Shown: piece after piece, positions 26,510-35,765 of the stretch
Layout: each line of letters starts with the position of its first letter
Position numbering within the stretch: the first letter of the stretch is position 1
DNA from: Pseudoalteromonas sp. MEBiC 03607
GTDB lineage: Bacteria; Pseudomonadota; Gammaproteobacteria; Enterobacterales; Alteromonadaceae
Direction: 5' to 3'
Assembly (NCBI RefSeq): GCF_004792295.1
Contig: NZ_SRRY01000001.1
Location: 1,808,501-1,872,500 of the forward strand
DNA: 64,000 nt
The notes under the pieces: model-generated
What the model saw: only the letters and a program-made list of their open reading frames with translations
Told to the model about the DNA's origin: nothing
Databases searched by the model: none
Translations under genes and position numbers: made by a program

Positions 26510-26532
26510 TTTAGGCCTTTGTTAGCGAATTA

Positions 26533-26559
26533 AAAAACCCGCCAATTGGCGGGTTTTTG
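26533..26559. terminator. bidirectional intrinsic terminator
   Basis: AAAACCCGCC and GGCGGGTTTT pair around AATT, with A-tract and T-tract on either side. It serves both the peroxiredoxin gene and the convergent TonB-dependent receptor. Confidence 0.9.
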
Positions 26560-26577
26560 TTTTTAAGCTCAACGAGA

Positions 26578-29178
26578 TTAATTAAAGCGCATTGTTAGCT
26601 TAGTATAGAAATAACGACCACGTGGGTTATGTACGCTCGATACATAGCCATATAAGTCGCCATCACCATCGCCAATTGCGAACGGAGGATCTTCATCAAA
26701 CACGTTATTCACACCCACAGATAGTTTGATTTTATCTGAAAAGTTATACGCAGTTTGTAAATCAACCAGTGTTTGCGAATCAACCATACGTGATGTGTTG
26801 CTATCAAAGTCTAAGTTTCCATCAAAGTCGATGTCTGGTGTATCTTCAAACTCGCCTGTGTAGCTAACGTTCACATTGGTATTGAAGTCACCCATTTCCC
26901 AATTTGTTGAGAAAATCCAACGGTTTTCAGGATAACGGTACTCGCCTGTGTAATCGCGGCCATCTTTTTTAAATTCGTTTTGGTATGCCCATTCTAAATT
27001 GAATTTTAAGAAGCCGTAATCGTTCATAGCATGAGTGTAGTTTGCCGACACATCAACACCCGATACTTCTTGCGATGAAACGTTTTCAAAGGTGCTGTAA
27101 ACTTTTTGGATTACCCCTAAACTTTGACCATTTTGTGGTGCCAAACGCACACACACAGTGCTGTTTTGATCGTTACAGTTGTTATCATAGATAGGGCCGA
27201 ACTCTTGTTCGTCTATCTTATTATCTTGTGTAATGCTCCATACATCGATTCCAAAGCCAAACTCAGCGGTTGGTGCCCAAATGAAGCCCATGTTCCATGA
27301 CTCTGATTCTTCAGCTTCAAGGTTCGGGTTACCCGCAAATTGGATATTGTAATCTAGAGCATTACAATCCTGTCCCGTTGCCTGACAACGATAAGTATCT
27401 ACAAAGAACTGACTTTCTTCAGATGGACCTAAACCAATCTGTGCCAGTGAAGGAGCACGGAAACCTTGAGCCCAAGAACCACGCACAGTAATTGAATCTG
27501 TTGGTGCCCAGCGCACAGCTACTTTAGGGTTTGTTGTTGAACCAAAGTCACTGTAATCATCGTAACGACCTGCTAATTGCAGCTCTAAGTTTTCTGCTAA
27601 CGGAATTGAAAACTCAATATAAGCAGCATACTGATCGCGCTCTGCTGCAGCTGATACAGACTCAGTACCAAAGATTAACCCGCGTTGGAATTGGTCATCT
27701 GGAATATCGCTCACATCTTCTTCACGGTATTCAATACCTGCAGCCATCATCACTACATCATCGCCAAAGCTAAATGCTTCACCACTGATATTTGCATCAA
27801 ATGATGTCATGTGAGATTCGCCGCGGCGAACTAAGCTTGTGGTAATACGATCAATAACTGCTTGGTCATTATAGGTGCCACCGAATGGGTTATAGTTACC
27901 TGCGTCAATTTCTTGTTGTAAGAAATCAGTGCGCACCCAACCTTGGCTTCTATCGCCTGTTTGCATTGATTTACTACGGCCTTTTTGAACTGCCGCTTCC
28001 CAGCTCCAGTCACTGATCTCACCTCTTAAACCAGCAACAAAACGTAACGTATCTGACTCAATGTCCCATTGACGAGGGCCTGCATCTACCGTTCTGTAGC
28101 GACCAATCTCGATATCTTGGCCAAATGGGTTATTTGGATGACTTGCTGGCACTGTTAAGCCTGCATCTTCATCAAGAGGGGTAGGGGCACCAGCTGCTTG
28201 CGATGTATTATGTTGTACAGCCACTTCTAAGAAAGCTGAAATACCGTTATCAAAGTTGTATTCAAACTGTGATATAGCACCAACACGCTCTGACGCCGGA
28301 GTTACATAACCAAATGGACCGTAGTCAAATAAACAGCTCCCACTTGCTGTGGCATTTTCTGCCGGGCATGCAGGGTCAATTGTTTTTTCGCCATCTACGT
28401 AAAAGTAGCCAGGGAAGCCACGCGATGAACGAAAATCCATGCCGCCATAAGGTTCTTGATTTGCAGTACCTAAGCGACCCATTTCATCAGAAGACAGCGC
28501 TGTGTTGTTAAAGTAGTCAATAATGATTGACGCACTGCTTTTTTCAGTACTCGTACCCCAAACTAGGCTTGCCGTTTTTTCTTCGTAGTTAGGACCATCA
28601 GTACCGCCGTAACCTAGGTTTACTTCCAGACCATTAATATCTTTCTTTAAGATGATATTAACTACACCTGCAACTGCATCAGAACCATAAATTGCTGATG
28701 CGCCATCCTTTAAAATATCGATACGCTCAATAGCAGAGACTGGGATTGAGTTGATATCAACAAATGAATTGGTAATGCTTTCTGCAAAGGCACTAATAGA
28801 TACACGGCGGCCATTAATTAGTACCAGTGTTGCATCTGAACCTAAGCCACGAAGACTCACTGCAGCGGCACCATTTGCTGTTGAGTCTTGGTTATTACCG
28901 CGCGTAGAGAAAGTTCCATTACCTGCAACTGGCATACGCTCCAATAGTTGCTGTAGATTGTCGTAACCCATATTGTCGATATCAGCACGACTAATAGATT
29001 GTACCGGTGAAGGGCCTTCAATATCAGAGCGCTTAATGCGAGAACCTGTAACTTCAATACGCTCGACCTTTTCAGCTCCATCTGATTGTGCGGCAACAGA
29101 CATAAAACTTGTGCCACTTAACGCTGCAATTGTAAATGCATAGAGAGGTCGCTGTATAAAGCGGTGGGTGTTCTTCAT
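26578..29178 (-). CDS. TonB-dependent receptor
   Basis: The 866-residue protein starts at the ATG behind AAGGA; a TTG at 29187 is rejected. It has a signal peptide (cleavage near VAAQS), a TonB-box-like VERIEVTGSRIKRSD segment, a plug with LERMPVAG, LRGLGSDATLVLINGRR and GSDAVAGVVNIILKK, and a barrel ending with the terminal aromatic FN. The SRIKRSD-GPSPV signature marks a large group of marine and caulobacterial receptors of unknown ligand. No periplasmic transport genes are adjacent. Several inverted repeats sit in its upstream region. Confidence 0.92.
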   Translation of the reverse strand: MKNTHRFIQRPLYAFTIAALSGTSFMSVAAQSDGAEKVERIEVTGSRIKRSDIEGPSPVQSISRADIDNMGYDNLQQLLERMPVAGNGTFSTRGNNQDSTANGAAAVSLRGLGSDATLVLINGRRVSISAFAESITNSFVDINSIPVSAIERIDILKDGASAIYGSDAVAGVVNIILKKDINGLEVNLGYGGTDGPNYEEKTASLVWGTSTEKSSASIIIDYFNNTALSSDEMGRLGTANQEPYGGMDFRSSRGFPGYFYVDGEKTIDPACPAENATASGSCLFDYGPFGYVTPASERVGAISQFEYNFDNGISAFLEVAVQHNTSQAAGAPTPLDEDAGLTVPASHPNNPFGQDIEIGRYRTVDAGPRQWDIESDTLRFVAGLRGEISDWSWEAAVQKGRSKSMQTGDRSQGWVRTDFLQQEIDAGNYNPFGGTYNDQAVIDRITTSLVRRGESHMTSFDANISGEAFSFGDDVVMMAAGIEYREEDVSDIPDDQFQRGLIFGTESVSAAAERDQYAAYIEFSIPLAENLELQLAGRYDDYSDFGSTTNPKVAVRWAPTDSITVRGSWAQGFRAPSLAQIGLGPSEESQFFVDTYRCQATGQDCNALDYNIQFAGNPNLEAEESESWNMGFIWAPTAEFGFGIDVWSITQDNKIDEQEFGPIYDNNCNDQNSTVCVRLAPQNGQSLGVIQKVYSTFENVSSQEVSGVDVSANYTHAMNDYGFLKFNLEWAYQNEFKKDGRDYTGEYRYPENRWIFSTNWEMGDFNTNVNVSYTGEFEDTPDIDFDGNLDFDSNTSRMVDSQTLVDLQTAYNFSDKIKLSVGVNNVFDEDPPFAIGDGDGDLYGYVSSVHNPRGRYFYTKLTMRFN

Positions 29179-29210
29179 AAATTTCAATCCTTGTTTAATT
29201 GTGAAAGTAT

Positions 29211-29225
29211 TGTGAAAATATCACA
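29211..29225. promoter_or_regulatory. inverted repeat in the receptor leader
   Basis: TGTGA and TCACA are separated by only 5 bases, one fewer than a CRP site requires. It may be another regulator's operator. Confidence 0.3.
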
Positions 29226-29235
29226 GTAAAGATTG

Positions 29236-29253
29236 ATATCATGTAAATGATAT
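29236..29253. promoter_or_regulatory. inverted repeat upstream of the receptor gene
   Basis: ATATCAT - GTAA - ATGATAT is a perfect 7-bp inverted repeat about 60 bases before the receptor start. It is A/T-rich like iron- or metal-regulator operators but does not fit the Fur consensus well. Confidence 0.4.
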
Positions 29254-29333
29254 TGTTTGAAATAGCAAAAAAGTATGGGTTTTTAGAAAGGGTATTGATT
29301 TATTTGTAAAAAGCGAGAGTTTATAAGGGATAA

Positions 29334-29356
29334 GAGCCTAACCTTAAGTTAGGCTC
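29334..29356 (-). terminator. hairpin after smpB
   Basis: GAGCCTAAC and GTTAGGCTC form a perfect 9-bp stem with a 5-nt loop, 12 bases past the smpB stop. The U-tract is modest. Confidence 0.6.
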
Positions 29357-29367
29357 AAAGAGCAGAA

Positions 29368-29847
29368 TTATGCTTTATGTTTCATTAGGCGTTCTTTTTC
29401 ACGCGCCCAATCTTTGTTTTTTCCGTCTTCGCGTTTGTCGTGCATCTTTTTACCTTTAGCAAGGTGGAACTCCAACTTCACCCAGCATTTTTTCCAGTAC
29501 ATTGCAGTTGCGATTAAAGAAAACCCATCGCGTTCTGTGGCACCGATAAGACGATCGATTTCACGCTTATTTAAAAGTAACTTACGATAACGAAGAGGAT
29601 CGCAAATCACGTGAGTAGAAGCACTATTGAGTGGCTGAATTTGACTGCCAAGTAAAAATGCTTCGCCGTTTTTAATATGAATATAAGTCTCAGAGATGTT
29701 TACTTTACCAGCTCGGATACTTTTTACTTCCCAGCCCTGTAGTTCAACCCCTGCTTCGAACTTATCGTGTAAAAAATACTCATGGCGCGCTTTTTTGTTA
29801 AGCGCGATGGTATTACTTGTCGATTTAGATGATTTTTTCTTAGCCAT
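29368..29847 (-). CDS. smpB: SsrA-binding protein SmpB
   Basis: The 159-residue protein matches SmpB throughout: [31 protein letters not shown] near the N terminus (residues about 17-47), the conserved [12 protein letters not shown] and the basic C-terminal tail [13 protein letters not shown]. It binds tmRNA and is needed for ribosome rescue by trans-translation. It diverges from ratA, a common arrangement. No ssrA gene was seen in the window. Confidence 0.97.
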   Translation of the reverse strand: MAKKKSSKSTSNTIALNKKARHEYFLHDKFEAGVELQGWEVKSIRAGKVNISETYIHIKNGEAFLLGSQIQPLNSASTHVICDPLRYRKLLLNKREIDRLIGATERDGFSLIATAMYWKKCWVKLEFHLAKGKKMHDKREDGKNKDWAREKERLMKHKA

Positions 29848-29980
29848 AGTGGCTCATATTATACGTAAAAACAGCGTTTTTACATCGCTTTTTTAAGGCT
29901 TTGCATAAATTTTCACGCTACTAAAATTTGGGGAAATAGCCAAAGCTTGCTAAAATTCGCCGACACAGTTGGGAGTGAAT

Positions 29981-30421
29981 ATGCCGCAGATAGAAAAAAG
30001 TGCGCTGGTAATGTACAGCAGTAAAGAAATGTTTGATCTTGTGAACGATGTAGATGCGTACCCAGAGTTTTTGCCGCATTGCTCTGATGCGAAGATAATT
30101 GCACAACAAACCAGCGGCATGACAGCAAGCTTAGAGATCTCGAAAGCAGGTTTGAAAAAGTGGTTCACCACCGAAAATACCTTTATTGATGAGCAAACGG
30201 TTACGCTACGCTTAGTGGATGGGCCGTTTAAAAAGCTACAGGGTAAATGGCAGTTTTTACCTCTAGATGAGCAAGCATGCAAAGTGCACTTACATTTAGA
30301 GTTTGAATTTGCCAGTAAACTAATTGAGCTTGCTTTTGGTAAAATATTTAACGAAGTTGCTAAAAATATGGTGAATGCGTTTACTCAGCGCGCGAAAACT
30401 GTTTACGGAGCACGCACATGA
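29981..30421 (+). CDS. ratA: RatA-family START-domain protein (COQ10-like)
   Basis: The 146-residue protein starts at ATG 29981 behind GGGAG. It matches the Coq10/RatA START-like fold: VNDVDAYPEFLPHCSDAKI, then MTASLEISKAGLKKWFTTEN and FNEVAKNMVNAFTQRA. The E. coli homologue was reported to inhibit ribosome association; mitochondrial COQ10 homologues bind ubiquinone. Either role may apply. It overlaps rnfH by four bases (ATGA), so the two are translationally coupled. Confidence 0.9.
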   Translation: MPQIEKSALVMYSSKEMFDLVNDVDAYPEFLPHCSDAKIIAQQTSGMTASLEISKAGLKKWFTTENTFIDEQTVTLRLVDGPFKKLQGKWQFLPLDEQACKVHLHLEFEFASKLIELAFGKIFNEVAKNMVNAFTQRAKTVYGART

Positions 30422-30744
30422 TTACTGTTGAAGTTGTATATGCGCTACCTACCACAGCGACAAGTTTACTTGTTGAAGTACCGGTAGGGACCAGTGCAGA
30501 GCAGGCGGTGATAAAGTCAGGTATTTTTGACAAATGTCCTGAAATCGATGCTAACAATTTAACATTAGGGATCTGGAATCGAACCTGCAAATTAAATCAG
30601 CAGGTTAAGGATGGCGACAGAATAGAGATTTATCGCCCATTAATTGCAGATCCAAAAGATGCACGCAGACGCCGAGCAGAAAAAGCAAAAGAAGAAGGCC
30701 GAGCAAACAAAGTAACGGGCGGTCGTCCTTTAAATAAAGCATAA
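30418..30744 (+). CDS. rnfH: RnfH family ubiquitin-like protein
   Basis: The 108-residue protein begins with MITVEVVYALP and follows the UPF0125 (RnfH) beta-grasp pattern through GDRIEIYRPLIADPKDARRRRAEKA. RnfH is often encoded beside ratA and is sometimes near rnf genes. Its biochemical function is not settled. A stem-loop shared with bamE follows at once, with its stem overlapping the stop codon. Confidence 0.9.
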   Translation: MITVEVVYALPTTATSLLVEVPVGTSAEQAVIKSGIFDKCPEIDANNLTLGIWNRTCKLNQQVKDGDRIEIYRPLIADPKDARRRRAEKAKEEGRANKVTGGRPLNKA

Positions 30745-30775
30745 CAAAAAGGGTAGCTAAGCTACCCTTTTTGTT
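30743..30775. terminator. bidirectional intrinsic terminator between rnfH and bamE
   Basis: A perfect 15-bp stem (AACAAAAAGGGTAGC with GCTACCCTTTTTGTT) encloses a TAA loop. It ends both convergent genes. Confidence 0.9.
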
Positions 30776-30787
30776 AAGTGTGATTCG

Positions 30788-31150
30788 TTACTCTTGCTCG
30801 AGCGGTGTATTGAATTCACTTGGCTGTTCATAATCACCTGAAAGTGAAACCAGTTTATCGTTTTCAAAGTTAAGCGTTAGTGATTTACGCTGTTCGTTAC
30901 TACGACCAATATTAAATACATAAAGATAATGCCATGTATTATTGTCGAATGAATCTTCAGCTACTGGTTTACCAAGTACATAAAGAACTTGTTCGCGTGT
31001 CATATTGACGCGAAGTTTATCAACGTCAGATTGCTCTAAAAAGTTACCTTGTGGAATATTGATACGGTAAACCCAGCTTGAACACCCTGCTGTAGCACTT
31101 AAAGTAAGGGTAAGTACTAACCAAAAAGAAAAAGTTTTAAACGACTGCAT
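30788..31150 (-). CDS. bamE: outer-membrane assembly lipoprotein BamE
   Basis: The 120-residue protein has a lipobox (ATAGC, Cys23) and the SmpA/OmlA signature: VYRINIPQGNFLEQSDVDKLRVNMTREQVLYVLGKP, DNNTWHYLYVF. BamE is a subunit of the BAM complex and sits on the inner face of the outer membrane. Its place beside ratA-rnfH-smpB is conserved in gammaproteobacteria. Confidence 0.96.
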   Translation of the reverse strand: MQSFKTFSFWLVLTLTLSATAGCSSWVYRINIPQGNFLEQSDVDKLRVNMTREQVLYVLGKPVAEDSFDNNTWHYLYVFNIGRSNEQRKSLTLNFENDKLVSLSGDYEQPSEFNTPLEQE

Positions 31151-31267
31151 TATTTGTTTGAATCCTTATTTTTTATACACTGCATGATACCGATTAGTCA
31201 CAGAAGGTAAAACCCTTTTCAGTAATTGTTTTTACTGAAATGCGATTAACAATCACGAGGCATAAAT

Positions 31268-31597
31268 TTGACCACAGATAATACAGAAAGTTTACTCGAT
31301 CCAATAAAAAACAGCGATAACTCAGATGCTTCATGGCATTTGTATATTGTTCAGACTCGTTTAGGGCATTGGTATACGGGGATCAGTACCAATGTGCAAA
31401 AACGTTTTGAAGCCCACCAAGCTGGCAAAGGTGCGAAAAATTTAAAAGGCAAAGGGCCGCTTAAATTAATTTACCAACAACAAGTGGGTAGTCGCAGTGA
31501 GGCAAGTAAATTGGAGTGTCGTGTAAAAAAGCTTACTAAGGCGCAAAAAATACAGTTTGTAGCCACATCTAAATTACCTATTAAGTTAGTCGGTTAG
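31268..31597 (+). CDS. GIY-YIG nuclease family protein (UPF0213-like)
   Basis: The 109-residue protein uses TTG 31268 behind an ACGAGG site; no in-frame ATG lies near. The GIY-YIG core appears as LYIVQTRLGHWYTGIST (about 28-44), followed by RFEAHQAGKGAKNLKGKGPL. Such small proteins are putative nucleases of unknown substrate. The N-terminal 25 residues, rich in Asp and Asn, lie outside the domain. The gene overlaps the M28 peptidase tail by 12 bases (convergent). Confidence 0.88.
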   Translation: MTTDNTESLLDPIKNSDNSDASWHLYIVQTRLGHWYTGISTNVQKRFEAHQAGKGAKNLKGKGPLKLIYQQQVGSRSEASKLECRVKKLTKAQKIQFVATSKLPIKLVG

Positions 31598-32497
31598 CTT
31601 GTCCATAAATTCAGCTATTTTTTGAATAGCGTGTTCATATAAATCGAAATTGATGTGTGCAATTGTATCAGTGCTTTGATGATGGTGCTTATCGTGACCC
31701 ATACCAAAGTAAATATAAGGAATGTCAGCTTTAGCAAAAGAGTAGTGGTCACTTGCCTTAAGCCAGTTAACTTTTAAATCAAACAAACGGTTTAAATAGT
31801 GCGAAGAACTTGTTGCTACAAACCGTATTTTCTCGTCAGACAGTGAGTTTATGGCGTTTTTGTACTGCGATTGATGATTTAAAAATGCGATCATACGCGG
31901 TTTGTGCTGATTAACCACCAACATGTCTAAGTTAATGTTCAGCTTTACGTCGCTAGGATTTAATGTAGAAACGAAGTAATCACTACCATGTAAGCCATTT
32001 TCTTCTGCATCTGTAGCAACAAACACAAGCTTATATGGGGATGTTTTCTCAGCAAAAATGGCTGCTATATAAAGAAGGGCTGCAACACCACTGGCATTAT
32101 CATTAGCTCCAGGGTAAAGACGACTGCCTTGTAAACCTAAGTGATCGTAATGTGCGGTTAACACGATTAATTTGCACGATTGGCAGCTGTTTGGCTGAAC
32201 GGCAATAATGTTACTAGCTTGGGGTTGCTGGTAAAAGGTGCCCGAGTAGTGAAATTCTTGGCGTTGAATTTGATAACCAAGGTCACTAAATCGCTGGGTA
32301 ATATATTCTGCAGCCCGCTTAGCACCAACAGTATTCGTTTTTCGGCCATAAAACTGTTTTGAAGTAAGGATCGCTATATCGTGTTCAAGCTGTTTCTGTG
32401 AGCTTGCATTGACTTGAAAACAGCAAAAGTAAATTAAACTAGTCGTGATAAGACAGTTTTGCAGTATGTGAACGAAGCGCGCGTAGCTTGCTTTCAT
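31586..32497 (-). CDS. M28 family metallopeptidase, secreted
   Basis: The start is taken as the ATG at 32497, giving a signal-peptide-bearing 303-residue protein (hydrophobic core ending near VNAS); an in-frame TTG at 32518 has only an uncertain ribosome site. Co-catalytic zinc ligands of the M28 fold are visible: LTAHYDHLG, GANDNASGVAALL, ATDAEENGLHGS and the late SDHYSFAK. It probably acts as an aminopeptidase in the periplasm. The start overlaps the last 59 bases of the TPR lipoprotein gene in another frame, which suggests translational coupling. Confidence 0.9.
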   Translation of the reverse strand: MKASYARFVHILQNCLITTSLIYFCCFQVNASSQKQLEHDIAILTSKQFYGRKTNTVGAKRAAEYITQRFSDLGYQIQRQEFHYSGTFYQQPQASNIIAVQPNSCQSCKLIVLTAHYDHLGLQGSRLYPGANDNASGVAALLYIAAIFAEKTSPYKLVFVATDAEENGLHGSDYFVSTLNPSDVKLNINLDMLVVNQHKPRMIAFLNHQSQYKNAINSLSDEKIRFVATSSSHYLNRLFDLKVNWLKASDHYSFAKADIPYIYFGMGHDKHHHQSTDTIAHINFDLYEHAIQKIAEFMDKLTD

Positions 32498-33623
32498 AGC
32501 GTTTTTTATCTTCCTCAAAGTCAGCTTTATCGTTAGCCATGGTTAAATATTTTTTAGCCAGTTTTAAATCGCCGAGTTGATAATAAGTTCGTGCTAAACC
32601 AAAATCGGTATCATGTAATTTTGGGTCAAGCTCACGGGCTTTTCTGTAATGCTTGATAGCATCTCTATAGCGTTTTGTTGTATAGGCATCATTGCCAAGC
32701 GAAATATGATAATACGGGTTTGCTTGGCGTTTTTTGTCGAGCATAGCTAAAATTTCGCGACCTTGCTGTACTCTGTCAGTTAAATTATAAAGCCGAGCTA
32801 AATTGCCAAGAGCAGTGTTGTTGTCTGAGTTTAAGGTGATTGCATATTGATACGCTGTTTCTGCACGCTGAAAATCATTGTTAAGCCTAAAAAGTACCCC
32901 AAGATTTCCCCATGCACCAGAGTATTTATAGTCCGCATTAATCGCAGCTAAATAATAACTGTAAGCAAGGTCATAGTCATTTTTCAGCATTGCTGAAACA
33001 CCTTTGTTGTTGTAGAACATTGCGGTGATTCGGGCTTTATTAATGTTAGTCGTTCTAAATGCTTCTTGGCGACTATTCGGATCAAAGTCGATAATAATTG
33101 CCCGTTCTTGTGGGTAAATCACCTTATGATTTACGGATGCTTTGTTGCTTTCTTTTACTTTTAAGTTTATGTGGCCTGTTAGCAAATTAAAGCCGTTATT
33201 GAGGGCCCAATATTCAGGTATATGAACTTGTTGAAATTGCCCTTCGAGTCCGAGGTGCTCAGCTAAGCTGTAGGCTAATATTGATAGCGATAAACAGTTT
33301 GCATTTAAATTGGCATAGCTTTGACCTGCCGTAAGTGTTGCACCTGATTGATATGAAAGTGACGAGTCTCCATTTTTAAGCAAAAAATAAAGTAACTTTT
33401 TGGCATTTTGTAACGTTCGAGCTTCTTTAGGAAAGGCAGTGTTGAGCTGCTCTTTAATATGAGGGGTCAATGCAAATATCAGCTCTTGGCTTTCGACCTC
33501 AGATACAATGAATTCGTTGGCTTGTGTTAACGACAGCGGTGGGGGAACTAAGTTAGATTGTGTACTATTGCAAGCGGTTAAAAAACTTAGACTCGATATT
33601 AAAGCAATGGTAATTGTTTTCAT
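32439..33623 (-). CDS. TPR lipoprotein with an N-terminal transglutaminase-like domain
   Basis: The start at 33623 has AGAGGG upstream and gives a 394-residue lipoprotein (LTAC, Cys18). Residues about 80-180 hold a transglutaminase-like core with NANCLSLSILAYSLAEHLGL (potential catalytic Cys) and HINLKVK after it. Residues about 210-390 contain several tetratricopeptide repeats (WGNLGVLFRLNNDFQRAETAYQYA and similar). The combination of a cysteine-protease-like fold and TPR is seen in periplasmic processing proteins. The TPR part may act as a scaffold. It is cotranscribed with the downstream M28 peptidase. Confidence 0.85.
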   Translation of the reverse strand: MKTITIALISSLSFLTACNSTQSNLVPPPLSLTQANEFIVSEVESQELIFALTPHIKEQLNTAFPKEARTLQNAKKLLYFLLKNGDSSLSYQSGATLTAGQSYANLNANCLSLSILAYSLAEHLGLEGQFQQVHIPEYWALNNGFNLLTGHINLKVKESNKASVNHKVIYPQERAIIIDFDPNSRQEAFRTTNINKARITAMFYNNKGVSAMLKNDYDLAYSYYLAAINADYKYSGAWGNLGVLFRLNNDFQRAETAYQYAITLNSDNNTALGNLARLYNLTDRVQQGREILAMLDKKRQANPYYHISLGNDAYTTKRYRDAIKHYRKARELDPKLHDTDFGLARTYYQLGDLKLAKKYLTMANDKADFEEDKKRYESKLRALRSHTAKLSYHD

Positions 33624-33707
33624 CTGACCCTCTAAATTCATGGCCTAATACTATTTAAGTATAGGCCGTGAATAAAAAAGGGTCAGTGTTATCTGTTACA
33701 AAACATG

Positions 33708-35621
33708 TCAGCGTTTATCAAATGTAGCAACAAGGTCATCTAAGGTTTGTGCGCTACTTGCTAAATCTTTAATCGCTTGCTCTGTATCAATTTGCTCACG
33801 CATCACGGTATCGCTGATATCACTAATTTGCTCAATGTTGCGGCCTACATCAGCTACCACGTTACTTTGCTCTTCAGTAGCGGTCGCAATAAGTGTTGCC
33901 ATATCATTGATTTCATTAGCTGCATCATTAATGGCATTGAGTAATTCCACTGAACTTTGCATTGCTTCAACGCTAACCTGAGCCTGTGATTTCGAGTGAT
34001 TTATATGATTTACCACTGAGTCAGAGGTACTACTTAGTTCACTGATCATGGTTTGAATTTCAGTTGTTGATTGTGAAGTTCGGTTTGCAAGTGCTCTTAC
34101 TTCATCTGCCACAACAGCAAAACCACGGCCATGCTCACCAGCTCGTGCGGATTCAATGGCCGCATTAAGAGCCAGTAAATTTGTTTGCTCTGAAATACCT
34201 CTGATTGAGTCAACGATACTGGCAATGGCTTGTGTTTTATGTGCCAGCTCATTCACTTGCTCTGTAATATTATCGATATCGGTCGCCAGTTCTATTATCG
34301 CTTCTTTACTTTGTGTGACCTGAGTGTGGCTTTGCTTAGTATTATCTTTGCTGCTTTGTGTTAACTTGGCAGTATTTGCAGCACTTGAGGCTATCTCTTG
34401 CACGGTTGCGCCCATTTCATTAATAGCAGCAGCAACAGAAATAGTTTGCTCTTTTTGATTATCAAGCGCTTCAGAGTTCTTTTGCGCTTGTTTAAAAACA
34501 TGAGAGGCACTTTGTCTTATTTCGCTACTTTCTTGTGCAACTTGGCTGATAGCGGTTTCTATCTTAGAAATAAATTGATTGAAACCAGCTGATAAATTAG
34601 CAAGTTCAGGCTGCTCTGAGTCAGGTAGTCGGTACGCTAAATTAGCATCACCTGAGCCTAAACGAGTAAACAGTTCAGCCATTTTTGAAAGAGGAGATGA
34701 CAGTGTGCGTGCTAATAATAAGCCTGCAAAGCTCGCTATCAGTGCAATAACAATAGCAAAGCTTATAATTTGCCATTGTAAAACTTGAATGCTCGAAAAT
34801 ACTTCATGTTTTGGTACCTGAGCGATAACAAATAGATCTGTATTTTTGATTGGACTTGCAGCAACTAAAGTGGCTTCACCATTAAGCTCGATTTCTTGTA
34901 GGTTGAAGTCTTGGTTTGTTAAGAGTGTGTTTGTAATACCCGGCGAGTAGATACTATCAAGTTTTGCTTTCGCGACTTTATCAGCATCTTTATGCAGCTG
35001 GATTAACCCATTTTTGTCAGCTAAAAATACAAACCCTGTTTCTTCGATTTGGAAGCGCTTTAGCATTGCTTGCATATCGTCAATGCTTTTTGCAAGGCCG
35101 GCTAAACCAATGCCATTGGTTTGCTGGTGGTTTACAAACATTTTCACATCAGTTGGTGATTCTTGATAGATACTAATAGAAAACGGCTGTGTTGTGTTAG
35201 TAAACGCAAAAAACCAACCATCTTGATCTTTAGTTAAAACTCGCAAGAAACCGTCTTGATTCCAGTATTGTGCCGTTTCACGATTAGCCCAAGAAGCGGT
35301 TGCTAAATCGTATTGCTTAACAAGGCGGTTAAGCTCTTTTAGCAGTGTTTTATCATCAGTATTGCCTGAACGCGCCCACTCTAATACAAATTCGTTACTA
35401 GAGAGTTGCTCAGCGGCGCTGATCATTTGATTTATATCGTGAGTAATATAATTATCAATTGCTTGTAGCTTGCTAGGTAGCTCAGATTCAATCATTCGTT
35501 GCTCGATGATTTGTTTTGCGCTGTATAGAGCTGTTGCGCCAATGAGAGCGGCAACAATTAATGCAATTGCACTGCCAAGCAGTGTTATCTTTTTAGTAAT
35601 GGTGAGTTGATTTAACGCCAT
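33708..35621 (-). CDS. methyl-accepting chemotaxis protein with Cache-type sensor
   Basis: The 637-residue protein has a transmembrane helix at about 12-30, a periplasmic Cache-like sensor with [17 protein letters not shown] (residues about 35-280), a second helix near 283-305, HAMP at 305-360 and a cytosolic methyl-accepting domain. The CheW-binding tip [16 protein letters not shown] and [13 protein letters not shown] motifs are intact. It should signal to CheA through CheW. There is no C-terminal NWETF tether for CheR. No other chemotaxis gene lies nearby. The ligand is unknown, although Cache sensors often bind small organic acids or amino acids. Confidence 0.93.
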   Translation of the reverse strand: MALNQLTITKKITLLGSAIALIVAALIGATALYSAKQIIEQRMIESELPSKLQAIDNYITHDINQMISAAEQLSSNEFVLEWARSGNTDDKTLLKELNRLVKQYDLATASWANRETAQYWNQDGFLRVLTKDQDGWFFAFTNTTQPFSISIYQESPTDVKMFVNHQQTNGIGLAGLAKSIDDMQAMLKRFQIEETGFVFLADKNGLIQLHKDADKVAKAKLDSIYSPGITNTLLTNQDFNLQEIELNGEATLVAASPIKNTDLFVIAQVPKHEVFSSIQVLQWQIISFAIVIALIASFAGLLLARTLSSPLSKMAELFTRLGSGDANLAYRLPDSEQPELANLSAGFNQFISKIETAISQVAQESSEIRQSASHVFKQAQKNSEALDNQKEQTISVAAAINEMGATVQEIASSAANTAKLTQSSKDNTKQSHTQVTQSKEAIIELATDIDNITEQVNELAHKTQAIASIVDSIRGISEQTNLLALNAAIESARAGEHGRGFAVVADEVRALANRTSQSTTEIQTMISELSSTSDSVVNHINHSKSQAQVSVEAMQSSVELLNAINDAANEINDMATLIATATEEQSNVVADVGRNIEQISDISDTVMREQIDTEQAIKDLASSAQTLDDLVATFDKR

Positions 35622-35697
35622 GAAAGTGTCTTAGTTTACAACATTTAAGTCAGTAATTTTAGCATACACTTTGCAGATGACGAATCAATGTAGGAAC

Positions 35698-35736
35698 AAA
35701 AAAAAAGCCCAAAGCATATTAGCAATTGGGCTTGGT
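35698..35736 (-). terminator. intrinsic terminator of ilvC
   Basis: On the minus strand AAGCCCAA and TTGGGCTT pair around a 15-nt loop, followed by ten T residues. Confidence 0.9.
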
Positions 35737-35765
35737 TTCTAACAAGCGAAACTTACTTTCCAGGG

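Noticed and set aside
29211..29225. CRP site (TGTGA...TCACA)
   Set aside because: The half-sites are separated by 5 bases, not the 6 that CRP needs.
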